Shown piece after piece: positions 10,819 to 21,950 of a stretch of 53,567 nucleotides of DNA. Made by a program: the position numbers and the translations under genes. The stretch comes from Serpula lacrymans var. lacrymans S7.9 (lineage: Eukaryota > Basidiomycota > Agaricomycetes > Boletales > Serpulaceae), in the NCBI RefSeq assembly GCF_000218685.1, contig NW_006763292.1, positions 3,224,602-3,278,168 of the forward strand, written 5' to 3'. How positions within the stretch are numbered: position 1 is the stretch's first letter; every line of letters begins with the position of its first letter. Under the pieces are notes generated by a model that was given only the letters and a program-made list of their open reading frames with translations, searched no databases and was not told the origin of the DNA.

Positions 10819-11629
10819 GGCACGGCACTCCTTGTGGCATATTGGCAGCCTATGGCGCTAAAAATGTGCAAAGTTTATTTTTCAATTTTTCATTCCCGTA
10901 CAGTGCCTAACATACTTTACAGACAGCATAAGTTCACTGACTTAACATTTTGATCACTTGACAGTATGATTATTATTATTATTATTATTATTTATCATAT
11001 AGCAAAAACATTGCACCAGTGGCAGAGCCACGGGCTGGACCTCGTAGCAAACACATCACACCAGTGGCAGAGCCACGGTAGTCTCCCCTAGGCATACCCT
11101 TTTGTTCCACTCGAGATTTCTGTTCTCGATGAGTCCCCCTTAGGACACCTGCGTTATCTTTTAACAGCATTTAGGAGGAAGACAGTTGTTCCTCCTATCA
11201 ATGGTCTGCTTCCAAATGCGCCCAAGTAGCTGTCATACGGGAATCTCTTCCCATCAAGCAGCCAAACAAATGCGGCATGCCTTCCAAAAATGGTATTGTC
11301 ACATGGAGCAGTTACCACAAGTTTGTTAATGTTGAACGTTGAAATGAACATACAACAACCTGTATTGCCTACAGGTTGTATATATATCCACCACCACTTA
11401 ATGGTACAATACTCATGAACAGTAAATCCGGAAACCCCCGCTTTAATCTTAGTCCCTAATATTTTTCTCCACTTCATTTCCAACCAAGGTATTATTCCAA
11501 CAACTCACAACCAGCACCAGGCTTTGAACTGTAGTACTTCACTCATTATGATTGATTGGCCTTCAAGTGTAGCTTCAAATATTTAGAGAGAGCCTGTATA
11601 ACATGCATGAGTCGAATGAAAGTGTTGGT
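10819..11629. other. Unassigned stretch with a microsatellite and a short duplication
   Basis: It holds an ATT triplet run at about 10968-10993 and two copies of the phrase CACCAGTGGCAGAGCCACG at about 11014-11076. On the minus strand an open frame at 11154-11483 (109 codons, MEMKWRKILGTKIKAG..) has no family that I recognise. It is probably old transposon or gene debris. Confidence 0.4.
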
Positions 11630-12279
11630 TTACCTGTTCCTGTAGTGGTCACAAAACAACACATTCCTGCCATCAATAAGGCTCCCAATTACTTCTAGTT
11701 GGTAGTCATGTATCATGGGGCCTCCGGGTATCAATAATGTATCAATTAAGTATATGGCCTTCATACTGTAAGGCGAAAATACAAAGGTAGATTGGCCATA
11801 TTTGCAGGACTGAGCGACATTGAGTTGGATTGCTTCGGCAGACACGGCAATATGGACGCGACGTGTCTGTTTGTCCCCACACGTGACTCGCTTAGGGAGA
11901 TTCCTGTACTACGGTTTTTGTCCTCACTTTGGATGCAGACTAGAGCCATGGGCTGGACATGGTGAAAAATTGCAGCGCCCCTAGTCAGCTGGGAGTAGGC
12001 GGGTAGCCGTACATGTGCGTGTGCAACTTCATCAATCACCAAGTCAAAGTCACAGATCATGATCAGACCAGTTACAGTCAGACTCAAGTTGTTGTTTTGT
12101 TTCGATCTATTCGGCAATGTCGTTGGTGAACTGATTCGCAGCCGCTTGTACACCGTCAACTCCATACTGCTGTAATGAAGGCAGCTCAACTGGAAATCAG
12201 ATATTGTCCAGTGTTTGAGTTCATGGCTAATTACACCATGAAGGCACAACCCGAACCTATGAGCGTGACATTGGCACAT
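11630..12279 (-). pseudogene. RecQ-like DEAD-box helicase, N-terminal fragment
   Basis: The minus-strand frame near 11630-11845 reads FSPYSMKAIYLIDTLL, then HDYQLEVIGSLIDGRNV. This resembles the stretch just before the ATP-binding loop in the RecQ-like helicase genes that are repeated in many Agaricomycete genomes. In a shifted frame the following sequence reads TTTGTGKPTL, a Walker A-like loop with Pro where Ser or Thr is expected. After that it ends. Frames upstream to 12279 are open but not recognised. The frameshift and the missing motifs mark it as a fragment. Assignment to RecQ rather than another DEAD/DEAH family is tentative. Confidence 0.4.
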
Positions 12280-13513
12280 TTCGACAGGTCCCTGCCCTAC
12301 TTATGCCGTACGTCCAAGGGCCGTTGATTCATGCTGTGCATGCCTGTCGACTTTTACAGGTACGCACACCAAAAAAAAACTGGAGCTAGTAGATGGAATC
12401 TGCTACCGAAATGCGATCAGGTGAGTCCACTTAACGCTACTACGATGCTGTGGCGGAGGCCTTATCTATGCTTTTAGCTCCTTGACAAGTTGAGTTCCGA
12501 AAGTCCCTGGTTTGTTTTTTTACTGATGATGATCAGATGGGGCAGTGCGGCGCTCTGTCGGAAAAATCCACTTTCCATGGTTAGGCCGAGTGTGGTCTGA
12601 TAAGATTGGCAGAAAACGGAGCATCAGATTAGATACAAAAGATTGCGAACAGGTCAGACCAGGTTTTATTCAGAATAATTGTTGCGATAGCCCTGAGATG
12701 TCCGAGTACACATGGCATTATGATGCGGCCGATTTGTCTGAAGGCCCTGATCATTATGATCGCTCCGGCCAAGGTGATAGGCCTTACCAGAACGGTCTTG
12801 CCGTTCGAGCTGAGGATTCCGATGGTGCTATATTGGTACCAGTAACAGTAGTCATATCTGAACAGACAGAACATGCCTGATTGTCCTGGTCCAAAGTCTT
12901 ATTGTAGGTATGGCCTATATTATCTTTTCGAACCTTATAAGATAAATGCACGAAAAAAGTAGAGCTAGTTAATTGCACATGTGATATTCGAGCAATGAAG
13001 TATACAGAGTAAACGACCGAACTACACTGGCATCTCTATTAGGAAAATATAGAAGTACTGTTGGAAGAATGCATTGCTGACCGCTGGTTCGGCACTGGCG
13101 AAGTTGTTCACAACTTCGAGGCATACTGTTTGGAACAACAATTATTAAGACATATATATATTCAACAGCTGTCATGAATGTACAATTCAAACCAGTGTCT
13201 AAGAAAATACCAGGAATTGATGTGAATCCTTTGATTAGTCAGCTTCCAGTTGTTAATTCTGCTTTGAAAGGATAAGTATAAGTATTGTGAGACATGTCAA
13301 AACGCACCTGCATTAGTAGTGATGTCATTTGCAACTCGGGATTGGTGGTGTTGAACAGGTTGGGTTTACTTAGGAAGTTTGCGTGCAGTGATTTATATAC
13401 TTTCTGTGGGTTGGTGGAGCCTCAGACGTCATGATTAGTAATTATAATGAAAATAGTGGATGAATCCACTCACCTTAGATTGAACTGAAAAACAGTCAGT
13501 TGTCGCCAACACT
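12280..13513. other. Unassigned intergenic stretch
   Basis: Several open frames overlap on both strands here (for example 12545-12880 plus and 12629-12874 minus), but none shows a recognisable domain. Short TGATCAGA-like and CTGATC-like motifs recur here and near 14340-14430, which hints at small decayed elements. Nothing can be assigned. Confidence 0.4.
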
Positions 13514-14221
13514 ATGCCATCGAACGGCAAAAAACGACGACGTGATTCTACACCCATTGTTGAAGAGACTTCGTCATCCGAGAATAGCTCAAAACCTTTG
13601 GTCACTAGGCTCACCCATGAATCTTACAACGTCGCGAGTGATGGAGCATTATGATGGTCTCCGAGGGTTCCACAAATATTTGCGAAGGTTCCTGGCTGCC
13701 AACTGTGATGTAGCAAATGCTGAAGATCCCATTACTGTAAGCTCATCAATATATGCTCCCATATTTCTAGTCATAAGCTTCTAACGCTGTTCCTCACTTT
13801 ACAGATTATAAATTATCAGTGCATATACATTAAATATCAATCCATGGAAGATTGGAACGAAGGATGCGATATTCTCCGATGTAACCCCAGCTTCAATCAA
13901 GAACCACGTTTCGACTTCGTTCTTGTCAACACGGACACCCCAGAGCCAACCCCTGCTCGACTCAAAAAGCTGATCAGAATATTTACTCAACATTCTTCAT
14001 TTGACATTGCAGTGGTCAAGATGCTCAAGCTTTCGGCTGGAAACCCAAGGACTAGGTGGACGGGCGCTCGGCTGTATGATGAAGCCAGAGATTTTGAGCT
14101 AGTAAAAGCAGAGTACTTGGTTCGGGGAGTTCATATGATCAATGCGTTTGATCTCAAGGAGGGGAGCTTTTATTTAAACGATTTAATTGACGGCGACATG
14201 TTTTTACGTTTTGGGAATTGA
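13514..14221 (+). pseudogene. Transposon-encoded protein, C-terminal fragment (Plavaka-like?)
   Basis: An ATG at 13514 opens a short frame (MPSNGKKRRRD..), but coding continues one frame over from about 13620 (MEHYDGLRGFHKYLRRFLA), so a frameshift is present. An intron (about 13737-13804, GTAAGC..TTTACAG) joins in phase to a long exon. That exon reads SMEDWNEGCDILRCNPSF, then RFDFVLVNTD, and finishes NDLIDGDMFLRFGN with a TGA at 14219-14221. From memory, the W..D.L.C.PSF...PR.D pattern and the final DGDMFLR are typical of the C-terminal region of proteins encoded by fungal Plavaka-type DNA transposons. The upstream transposase core is absent. The family assignment is tentative. Confidence 0.5.
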
Positions 14222-14944
14222 TATTAATACTTTTACATTTTGTCTATCAACTAATGACTCTGAGTCCGCTAAGTGTCTGAAGGAATCTGGTATGGCCCGC
14301 TCGTATTTTCCAATGTCGTGACAATGCCTGGTGAGAGGTAATCTGCGGTCCCGATTTTGCCACTTTCGCTGATTGGCCTGATCGTTTCATCTCTCATACC
14401 TGATTAGCGCTCGATCAGCGTCTGATCATGAACGCAACAGATTGACAGACAACACAGGATTATCTCAGATACTCACAGTGTCTGATCTGCTAAAATGGAT
14501 TTTTCCGACATCTCTGGCTTTTTCCACTCCGTGCGCGTCAACACTTAAGGCTGAGGTTGTGCTTAAAGTGTTCTACCTTGCTGCGGAGAGTTTCCTCGGC
14601 ATGAGCTCCTGGATCATGACACAGTGGAGCTATGGTGATCATCACGACTCCTTCTCCAACATCAGGAGCATCGTTACAGAGCATTTTGGATGGCACTGGT
14701 GGGTGGCAATACAAGCTTAAAATACCTTTTTTACACCTAAACTTCATTAAGCCAAGAAGTCTCGAATTGAAATATCATTTTTTGTGGTAACTTCGCAGGC
14801 CATAGCTAGATTAAAAACACGCTGCTTCCTTGTAATTTTTCCCTCACGCCCCTCATCTTCTGGCTTCTCCAGTCCACTCTAGCTTTCTCTCCCTACTAAT
14901 TTCCAGGTACCAATTGAAATCTCTCGTTAATTCACTGCTCAGAA
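14222..14944. other. Intergenic stretch upstream of the DUF6534 gene
   Basis: This must include the promoter of the gene at 14945. A pyrimidine-rich tract (about 14835-14885) lies 60-110 bp before the ATG, as is common in fungal promoters. An open frame at 14442-14720 has no recognised domain. Confidence 0.4.
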
Positions 14945-17132
14945 ATGGAATGCACGACAGTCGACATCCACAGTACATTCGGTAAGTTTTTTTTTACAGG
15001 ATTATAGGCATAGGATCACTCTAATCAGACCCTTGTTAGGCGCTGGCTTCATAGGAGCGATGGTCTCTACGATGTGAACTTATTCGGTTCCTCCTTCATA
15101 CATACATTGATTCATAGTCATGAAATGATATGGTTTCAGCCTATATGGCATTACCACTCTACAGGTGTGTCCTCATGAATAGCGAACTCAGCAAGCAGCT
15201 CGATTTGCCAACTTGGTACTAGACATACTTGTACTTCATACATTATCCGAAGGATAGCCCTTATACCAAAGCACTCGTGAGTTCTTCATATTTCTATCTA
15301 AATGCTCTTCTTTCATCGTTAATGTATTCTAGGTAGCAGTCATTTGGTGAGCTATTATTGAAATGCTCGATCTTTACTGACTTGCGCTGATCAGGGTCTT
15401 GGATACGACACACATCACGTTCAGTGAGTGGCCCGATTATACCTAACTTGCGGAATATGCTTATGAGGTTTATGGAGTGTGCCATTGCATGTATTATTAT
15501 CTTGTCAGTAAATACTGAATACTGCATAGCCCCTGCATCTCACGTAAAAGCACGCACAGATAACAAATTATTCTCAACCCTCCGCACTTGCTCAAGGCAT
15601 CTGGTACGCTGTCGTTCTCATTTTTTGGTTGTATCATGCCTCCAAGGTCCAAAACAAACTCTAGGTCTTTGGACGTGAGTGCCCCAACTAGTCAATCACC
15701 GGTGTCTTAGCAGTTTATCACACACTTGGTAGATGTCCATGGCAGTGAATGTACGTCAAAATAAGCGTTACAGGTCTCACCTATAGTCAACTCATCAAAT
15801 CAGCTTCTGATAGCAGTACTGGTGCAGACGTGTGTCTAATATACAGCCCTACGAAATCATATAATTGATTGTTTTTTCACCAGGTACTTTGCGTTGCTTA
15901 TATTTCGATGTGAGTTCTCCTCTCCCCCACTTTGTTTATTTCTGATCTTGCGCGGAACCTTAAGTGAGTAGCATGAGGGTACGGTGGTGGATAACATCAA
16001 TCATTGTACGCAGTTTGCCAATTTTGTTTACCATTTTAATCTGATGCCTTCTAAGATGCTCTTTGTAGTGGCTCACTTTGGTAAGGTCAAGATCATTTAT
16101 TCGAATGCATTACTCATAGCGTAAATTGCATCTATATTGGGTGGAATACAGCTTTTGGACTAGGTTAGTACACCAAATCTTTTCCTTACTCTCAAAACTG
16201 ATATCTTTGCAGAGACGGTTGCTCTCATGTATGATTACTATTTATCACGCTCCTCATAGCCTGACGATGATCCAATTTTGTTCAGGTACATCGGGAAAGA
16301 CTTCACTGCGCTTCGTCAGATGATAGTGAGTTTATCGATCTTCTCTCTAGGTATTATATCAATGTCGGTTACACAGCTTATAGCAGCTATGCCGTTCGCA
16401 TTATTTGCTGTCTTGTCTGATTTATGTATTACAGCCGCTTTATGCATTTTGCTTTACGGGAGGAGAGGTATATTCAGAAGGTAATGATCAATAAAATCAG
16501 TATTGCGTACTTTTATTGAATTCGGACATCAATCAGAACTCATGCCATTGTCGACACACTTATAGTCTATGCCATCAATCGATGTCTCCTCACTTCGTAT
16601 GGCCTTGCCTCGCTTTTCATGTTGTCGTTCTACTAATTTCTTCGGATGTCAATCAGTGTTGTTGCCATCGTCGAGGTCATTATGGTGAGTCTTTATCTGC
16701 TGCTCTGAAGTCACAGTGCTTTAAGAATTTTGGTAGTTTGCCACGAGCCCAAATAGTCTGTGGTTCATTGCAATAGATTTTGTAATTGGAAAACGTGAGC
16801 ACTTGTATTCTAGAAGGCTTTTCACTGAGTTGTGTACTTCAATGCAGTTTTCGCAAATTCGTTCCTCGCGTCGCTGAATAGTCGGAAGACCATTCGTGGC
16901 CGTGGTCTAGACCATGACACGGATTCGAGTGCGAACATCAACGCAGTCCATCTTTCGCGTTTACGAAGGTCGGCAACTGACGATGAAGCAGTATTACCAG
17001 GTAGAGAGGCATTCCCAGCAGACAAGGATGGCAGTAAAGGTGGTATTCTGGTAAGCTAGGTTCTATATATGTGATTCCGACTACATATCTTAATGGTTGC
17101 TATAGGTTGACAAAGTAATAGAGATAGCGTAG
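14945..17132 (+). CDS. DUF6534-type multi-pass membrane protein
   Basis: Function unknown; the family is greatly expanded in Agaricomycetes and is built of about seven membrane helices. The match is by gene order of motifs across many tiny exons: MECTTVDIHSTF/GAGFIGAMVSTI/LYGITTLQ (exons 14945-14981, 15040-15073, 15140-15164), TYLYFIHYPKDSPYTKAL (15223-15276), VAVIW/VLDTTHITF, VYGVCHCMYYYL, ITNYSQPSALAQGIW. Later exons read FTALRQMIVSLSIFSLGIIS and FALFAVLSDLCITAALC, then AIVDTLIVYAINRCLLTS, SPNSLWFIAIDFVIGK, and the family hallmark FANSFLASLNSRKTIRGRG before a polar C-terminus. The last codons are spliced to VDKVIEIA and a TAG at 17130-17132. Most junctions keep phase. The acceptor after exon 15395-15423 and the exons between about 15740 and 16270 were not resolved, so a disabling change there cannot be excluded. 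Confidence 0.8.
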
Positions 17133-17753
17133 ATGATCCCGAAAGTCGCCGATAAAGCAAGACTCACCGCCCTCATGACGCATATATTCTTCGCTATCAC
17201 AGTAGTACCCATGTAAATCCCATGTAAATGTATCATGATATGAACCTATTTAATTTGTCTCTTTATATTGAAACCACACTCACCAGTTATTGAAGGCACA
17301 CGCAAAGCCGGTGACTGGTTCACAGATCAATCTCAAACAACCGTTCAGAATGCCAAAGCCCCTTGCCAGTCAAGCAAAGACTGTACTTTCCAGGCAGTAA
17401 TAAGGATACAACATCATTGTCATGGGTTTGCAACTGTACAACCTTCATACTCTACTCCAAGAAATTTGATAGCAATAGTAAAATGGTCGGATTAACTTGG
17501 TATCACCAGGACAGCCTAGGTACACGTAAAGAACAACGTGACCTATGAGTAGAATGTGGTACATGGATACAACTCGAATGCAGTACGTGGGCTTGCAAAG
17601 AGCAAGCGTGAACCTATGCAAAGATAAGGAAAAGGCGAAAAATCATAAATGAGAACATCCATGAAACATAAAAGAGGTTGAACCTGAGCAAAAACGTGTA
17701 TCGATGATATGACGCAACACGATTATAGATCCGACTACTCACCTCAGCATACA
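17133..17753. other. Convergent 3' flank between two genes
   Basis: This region lies between the 3' ends of the DUF6534 gene (plus) and the TAPR1-like gene (minus), so it should hold both 3' UTRs. A short duplication CCCATGTAAAT occurs twice near 17209-17230. No gene is recognised. Confidence 0.5.
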
Positions 17754-18976
17754 CTACCGTCTAGTAACACGTTTCCTCTCACGCCCGTCATCTTCTACTT
17801 CCATCGCATCTCCAACTTGACTTTGCACCTGTCCTTGATGGGCACCTAGAGCGGAATTGCGTGTGCTCCTGGTTCTTCTTCTACTGCTGCCCGAGGCCGA
17901 CGAAGTATGGGTGGACTGAGACATGCTACTACTCCCTGGAGACGAATTTTCTACAGCAGTACCACCAGCTGAGTCTAACATCATCATCACAGCGTGACGA
18001 CGCTTGGCGCCGGCTGAGAAATCGGTCACGGAAGGCGCATCGGAATCAGCCAAACCAGCAATGGTACTTGTAGGAGTTGCTGTGTCCTTGAAAGCATGTA
18101 CAGAGAGCGGGCGAAATGTGGTATCCGAAGAGGCGGAACTGATAGAAGGGTTTACAGACATCAATGAATCTGGCATATCCTTTGGGCGTAAAGCGAGCGC
18201 ACGAGATTTGATGGGACGTATGGCGGTTTGGAAATGATGGATAGGTCGAAGAGGGGCGTGGGGTGGTGGAGAAGGAGAAGATGGGCGCGATGTTAGGTTG
18301 GTCGCGTTCAGCGACAACGGAGAGTGCGGTGTGAGCGGTGCAATTGTCTTACCGCAACGTATAGGTAAGCATTAGATTGTGCAAATCTGAGATGATACGT
18401 ACATGTTCCGCTACACGTTGTGGATTGGTTGACGGTCCGTTTTGAGTGGGATGGGAGGAGCTATCGGAGGGCTTTGCGCTGGTGGTGTTTGTTCTGTGTG
18501 CTGTACTAGGCGCTACAACGGTGGATCCGACGTTGGCTCGCCCCCCACCCCTCCCTTTTTCTTTTTCCCATTCCTCCTCTTCCTCCTCCTGCCTTGACTT
18601 TATAGCGTCCAATCGAGCTTCGATCCAGTCCATGACTTTTCCTATGGTCATCTCACTTCCATCGGGGTTGGTAGAAGTAGAGGGGGCGATGCCACCCGCC
18701 GAAACGCCTTGTTGTATCATCACTAGTAGATCCTGACATGCTGCTGCATATCCGGTGCTGTATGCACGTTTGGATGCATATCGCGAAGACTTGTAGAGGG
18801 TTGTAATGCTGAATGCGGCAGCTGTGAAAGCGTCGGTTGATTGATGACTACATGAAGATGGAGAAGAAAACTGGAAAAAGCGCACCTCTAAAATCACTGT
18901 TCATGTCTTTCTCTGCCTGTTCTAGATTTGCTGGCGGGAGGGAATTAGCCAGAACATTGAGGTTGAGGGACTCCAT
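17754..18976 (-). CDS. TAPR1/HAPSTR1-like (DUF4588-type) protein
   Basis: Three exons: 18886-18976, 18353-18821 and 17754-18138. Both junctions keep phase and the joined product is 314 residues. The start MESLNLNVLANSLPPANLEQ runs into AEKDMNSDFR, which splices to AAAFSITTLYKSSR, then KRAYSTGYAAACQDLLVMI. This alanine-rich helix with a Tyr-Lys centre and a KR.Y..GY..AC.DLL pattern resembles the conserved core of the animal TAPR1/HAPSTR1 (C16orf72) family, linked to stress signalling and p53. That comparison is from memory. A Glu-rich coiled region (RQEEEEEEWEKEKGR) and a long Ser/Thr-rich, low-complexity tail follow, with GAKRRHAVMMMLDSAGG and a basic end (RERKRVTRR) that could be a nuclear signal. 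Codon use and splice sites look like those of a normal resident gene. Confidence 0.65.
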
Positions 18977-19884
18977 TAGAGTGCTGAAAGAAAGATGTTT
19001 GACACAGACACTGATGGGACTGTATGACTTAGTGCTTAAGTAATTTATAACACCGTGCAGCATAAGCAAATAATATTTATTGTAATACTTATAAATGATA
19101 TTTTGCGTCGCTGTGCACTGAACGCTAAGCAACTGCGCTTCAGTGGCACTCATGGTCTGTGTATCTCGTTAGTAGTTATAACGAATTAATATCTTAGACC
19201 ATTTTGCAACTGGTCATCCACACCGAAAAGTTATTCTATAGCACCTGTCGCTCCCACGGTTGTCCTGTAACTAGAGTGATTGATACTTCTCTGACGCACC
19301 TCTGATAAGAGGGGATAGGCACTTTGTGCTGCCTCCTTTATTAACCATTGGTTAATTAGATAGACTCTGGAAATGGGAGTCCGGACTCGAGGGACCTGCA
19401 CAACCAGGCCAGATGGTATCATCAGTCACGTTACCTCCAGGATGGCATCAATTTGATCTCCTCACCAGTGTCGCCATCAACAGTGGACCTGCCCCTTCCC
19501 CCCCGCTTATGTCACAAAACCCATGGATCTACAACCTGTGGAGGCTCCTGTTCATTGACAGCTTTTGGGAATGCAGCTATGCAAGCCTATAGGCTGTCAC
19601 TGCACAGGAGGTCATTCTAACACTATCACCCCAGTGCAGCGCATCTGTGTTGCTGCCGCCAATAATGCAGGACACTTCCCCGCCCTCCGATCACCCCTTC
19701 CTGCCACTCATAGAACTGGTACACACCATAAGGGCTCAACAGTACCTTCACCACTGTTGCTTACTAGTTCTCCCCGTCCTCCCTCCGATTTGCCGACTCC
19801 CAATGTTGTATAGACACACCAAAGAGGCCTGTGGATTGCCCAGTTATAGGAACATGTACCACATGCACCTATAACCTGTCACCA
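18977..19884. other. Promoter side of the TAPR1-like gene and unassigned debris
   Basis: The part next to 18976 should carry the TAPR1-like promoter. An upstream ATG at 19153 opens a frame (MSATEAQLLS..) that is probably 5' leader sequence. From about 19380 to 19870 the composition changes to CT-rich with long broken plus-strand frames (for example RLPMLYRHTKEACGLPSYR). This looks like a decayed coding fragment but matches nothing I know. The second copia begins at 19885. Confidence 0.4.
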
Positions 19885-20044
19885 TGACAAAACCGGATAA
19901 ACCCGGTCTCTGCTAAAGTGGCCATTGTTCTCCTAGGAGTCTTTATACCTTAGCAAGTAGCACCTCCAACTATAAGTAGTAAGGGGTTTAGTATAGGAAT
20001 ACCTCAGTTGGTTCTATAGCCTCTTGGGCAGCGGCTGAGTTTCA
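19885..20044 (+). repeat. 5' LTR of copia-2
   Basis: A 160-bp LTR starting TGACAAAACC and ending GAGTTTCA. It has a single palindromic 10-mer CTCCTAGGAG, while the 3' LTR of the same element has three such palindromes and is 42 bp longer. Confidence 0.9.
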
Positions 20045-20057
20045 CTTAGATCTATTA

Positions 20058-20069
20058 GGTTATGAGCCC
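20058..20069 (+). other. Primer-binding site: half-tRNA initiator-Met type
   Basis: Fourteen bases after the 5' LTR the sequence reads GGTTATGAGCCC. This is the reverse complement of GGGCTCATAACC, the anticodon stem-loop of initiator tRNA-Met (anticodon CAT). Drosophila copia is known to prime from a 5' half of this tRNA, so the same mechanism is inferred here. Confidence 0.75.
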
Positions 20070-20127
20070 TGGTGGCACAAGAGCTACACAGGAAATAATT
20101 CTCATTTGAAACGACAACCTCGGAACC

Positions 20128-20369
20128 ATGACCACAGCACACAATACCTCTGCATGTCCAGTTCTCACTGGACCCAACAATTTCCAGATATGGAAACTCC
20201 AGATTATCTCCAAGCTACATCGGGAAAAGGTTCTCCAAGTTTTTACTGGAGAGGAGTTCAAGCCCTCACCAGGAAAGCCCACCTCCTCAGAGGATCCTGA
20301 AATCACCTGGATACTCAAGGATGAGAAGGCACATGGAATCATTCAGGATTACATCTCTGATGCCCTCCT
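20128..20369 (+). pseudogene. copia-2 gag, N-terminal block
   Basis: The ATG at 20128 opens MTTAHNTSACPVLTGPNNFQ, nearly identical to the gag start of copia-1. It stays open until the solo LTR inserted at 20370 breaks the frame after ..IISDALL.. . Further gag blocks continue at 20571-20596, 21101-21277 and 21698-21950. The zinc-knuckle block (WCNFHKVKSHNTSEC) is followed at once by a TGA. No gag protein could be made from this copy. Confidence 0.88.
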
Positions 20370-20565
20370 TGATGTGATGACAAAAACTGTAAATGAAAAG
20401 ACTCTCAGTCTTTCTGGTAAATGACTGAGGTGTCTAAGGTAGGATGAGTGCACTTTTCTGTATCCTAATTAGGAAACTTATGTAATGTATCAAAATGTCG
20501 GAATAGTTGAATGAAAACGAATGAAAGAATGCCAAATCTATAGTAGTGTCTATGATATGCCAACA
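20370..20565 (+). repeat. Solo LTR A inside copia-2 gag
   Basis: A 196-bp segment starting TGATGTGATG and ending GCCAACA is flanked by perfect 5-bp direct repeats CTCCT (20365-20369 and 20566-20570). Removing it restores the gag sequence seen in copia-1. TG..CA ends and a 5-bp duplication identify a solo LTR. The family is unknown. Confidence 0.8.
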
Positions 20566-20596
20566 CTCCTAATGAGGACTGGAGACCTCACCAGCT

Positions 20597-21100
20597 TCTG
20601 TGAGGCAATGCTAAACTATAACAAAAATAATAACCATCTCCTACTGCACTTGCAGGGAGTAAGAGGTACAATGAGTTTTGAGGTTGACAGATGCTAGAGT
20701 TTATAGCAGGTAGAGGACTGAGAGTAAACTCAGGGATTTCTGATAAGGAGTAAAGCAGGTAATTCAAGTAATAGAAAGCTAAAGAACTATACATAAGTAT
20801 GTAGGGTTTTTATAGCTAACTGTCTATCTCCCGGACCGAAAGAGGAACAATAGAAAAGTGGTCTGAGGATGATACTAACCAATAAGAAAAAGAAGAACTA
20901 TTGTACAATTCCAAGAATTAATCAGCAGGTGGGAAGATATACTAATAATAGGTATTGGTACACATGTTCAGGAACTGTATCCTCATGATGAGGTACAATC
21001 CTGACTAAAGTGTTTATCAATATATCCAGGCACTGATGCGGCGTGGAGCTGGTTGGTGAGATCCCTGCTACCAGTCCTTAGTGCTACCCAGTCTCTGATC
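20597..21100. mobile_element. Foreign segment replacing part of copia-2 gag
   Basis: About 500 bp unrelated to copia sit between gag blocks. They start near TGTGAGGCAATGC and end before TGATACCAAACTC. About 250 bp of gag present in copia-1 are missing, so this is a replacement rather than a clean insertion. The segment is AT-rich and without coding signal, and it may be LTR sequence of another family. Confidence 0.5.
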
Positions 21101-21277
21101 TGATACCAAACTCATAGCCTTTGCTCTTCTTCAATCTCTCCCATGCATTCCTGAATGGCAAATATTTCAGTCATCAGTAATCAACACAATTGAAGAAAAT
21201 AAACTTACCTTTGATATAGTTGAGATCCGGATCACTGCAGAAGTTACACAACAGTCAAGAAAGGCTCCTGGAGGTTC

Positions 21278-21692
21278 TGTAACAACCAAGAGTTAGTTAC
21301 TCTGGTGCACACAGGAACACACTATAAAGGTAGTGAATGGGGAGTGGTTACCCCTTAGGCTGCAGAGAGTTTGTTGGTTAACAACAGGAGGACTCGCTGA
21401 GGAGTCTCCTTGATCTATTGGGATATTTATACTAATACAGAGAGTTTGTACTTATGTACTGTATAGTTAATAAAAGCAGTGGCTGATGATGTCAGAGGGT
21501 GCAGCCCGTGTGACCAGCTCCACTACATGAGAGAGTTTGTGTCTAACAGAAGAATAAAAGCAGCGCTGCGCGAGAAGGTGGAGTTAGAACAAAAAGGAAA
21601 GTGCCGCATGGCACGGAGTGTGAACTACAGTAAAAGGTTAAAGTGGAGAATGAAAATTAAAGGAAAGATCCAAAAATTGTGTTATCGTAACA
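21278..21692 (+). repeat. Solo LTR B inside copia-2 gag
   Basis: A 415-bp segment starting TGTAACAACC and ending ATCGTAACA is flanked by the perfect 5-bp repeat GGTTC (21273-21277 and 21693-21697). The tips are inverted (TGTAAC / GTAACA). Removing it restores gag collinear with copia-1. It contains TATTTATA near 21422-21430, as expected for an LTR promoter. Confidence 0.82.
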
Positions 21693-21950
21693 GGTTCCGA
21701 ATCAGCACTTGAGTCCAAGGAGAAGTGGTGTAATTTCCACAAAGTCAAATCACACAACACCTCAGAGTGTTGAACACTTCAGTCAGCTGGGAAAGGTCAA
21801 AAGAAGAAGGGAAAGGAGAAACACAAGGATAAAGGAAAAGAGAAGGAAAAGGGAAATATGGTGGAGCAATCATCTAGATCTGACTCCAAGGAGGAACAGA
21901 GTCATATTGCATCAGAACATGTACATGTTTCCAAGCCCCTTGCTAAACGC

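Noticed and set aside
12545..12880. A 111-codon plus-strand frame
   Set aside because: No recognisable motif, an equally open frame opposite, and repeat-like surroundings.
16325..16348. Apparent GTGAGT..CTCTAG intron in the DUF6534 gene
   Set aside because: It would be only about 24 bp, and reading straight through keeps the frame and gives a good membrane helix, so it is exon.
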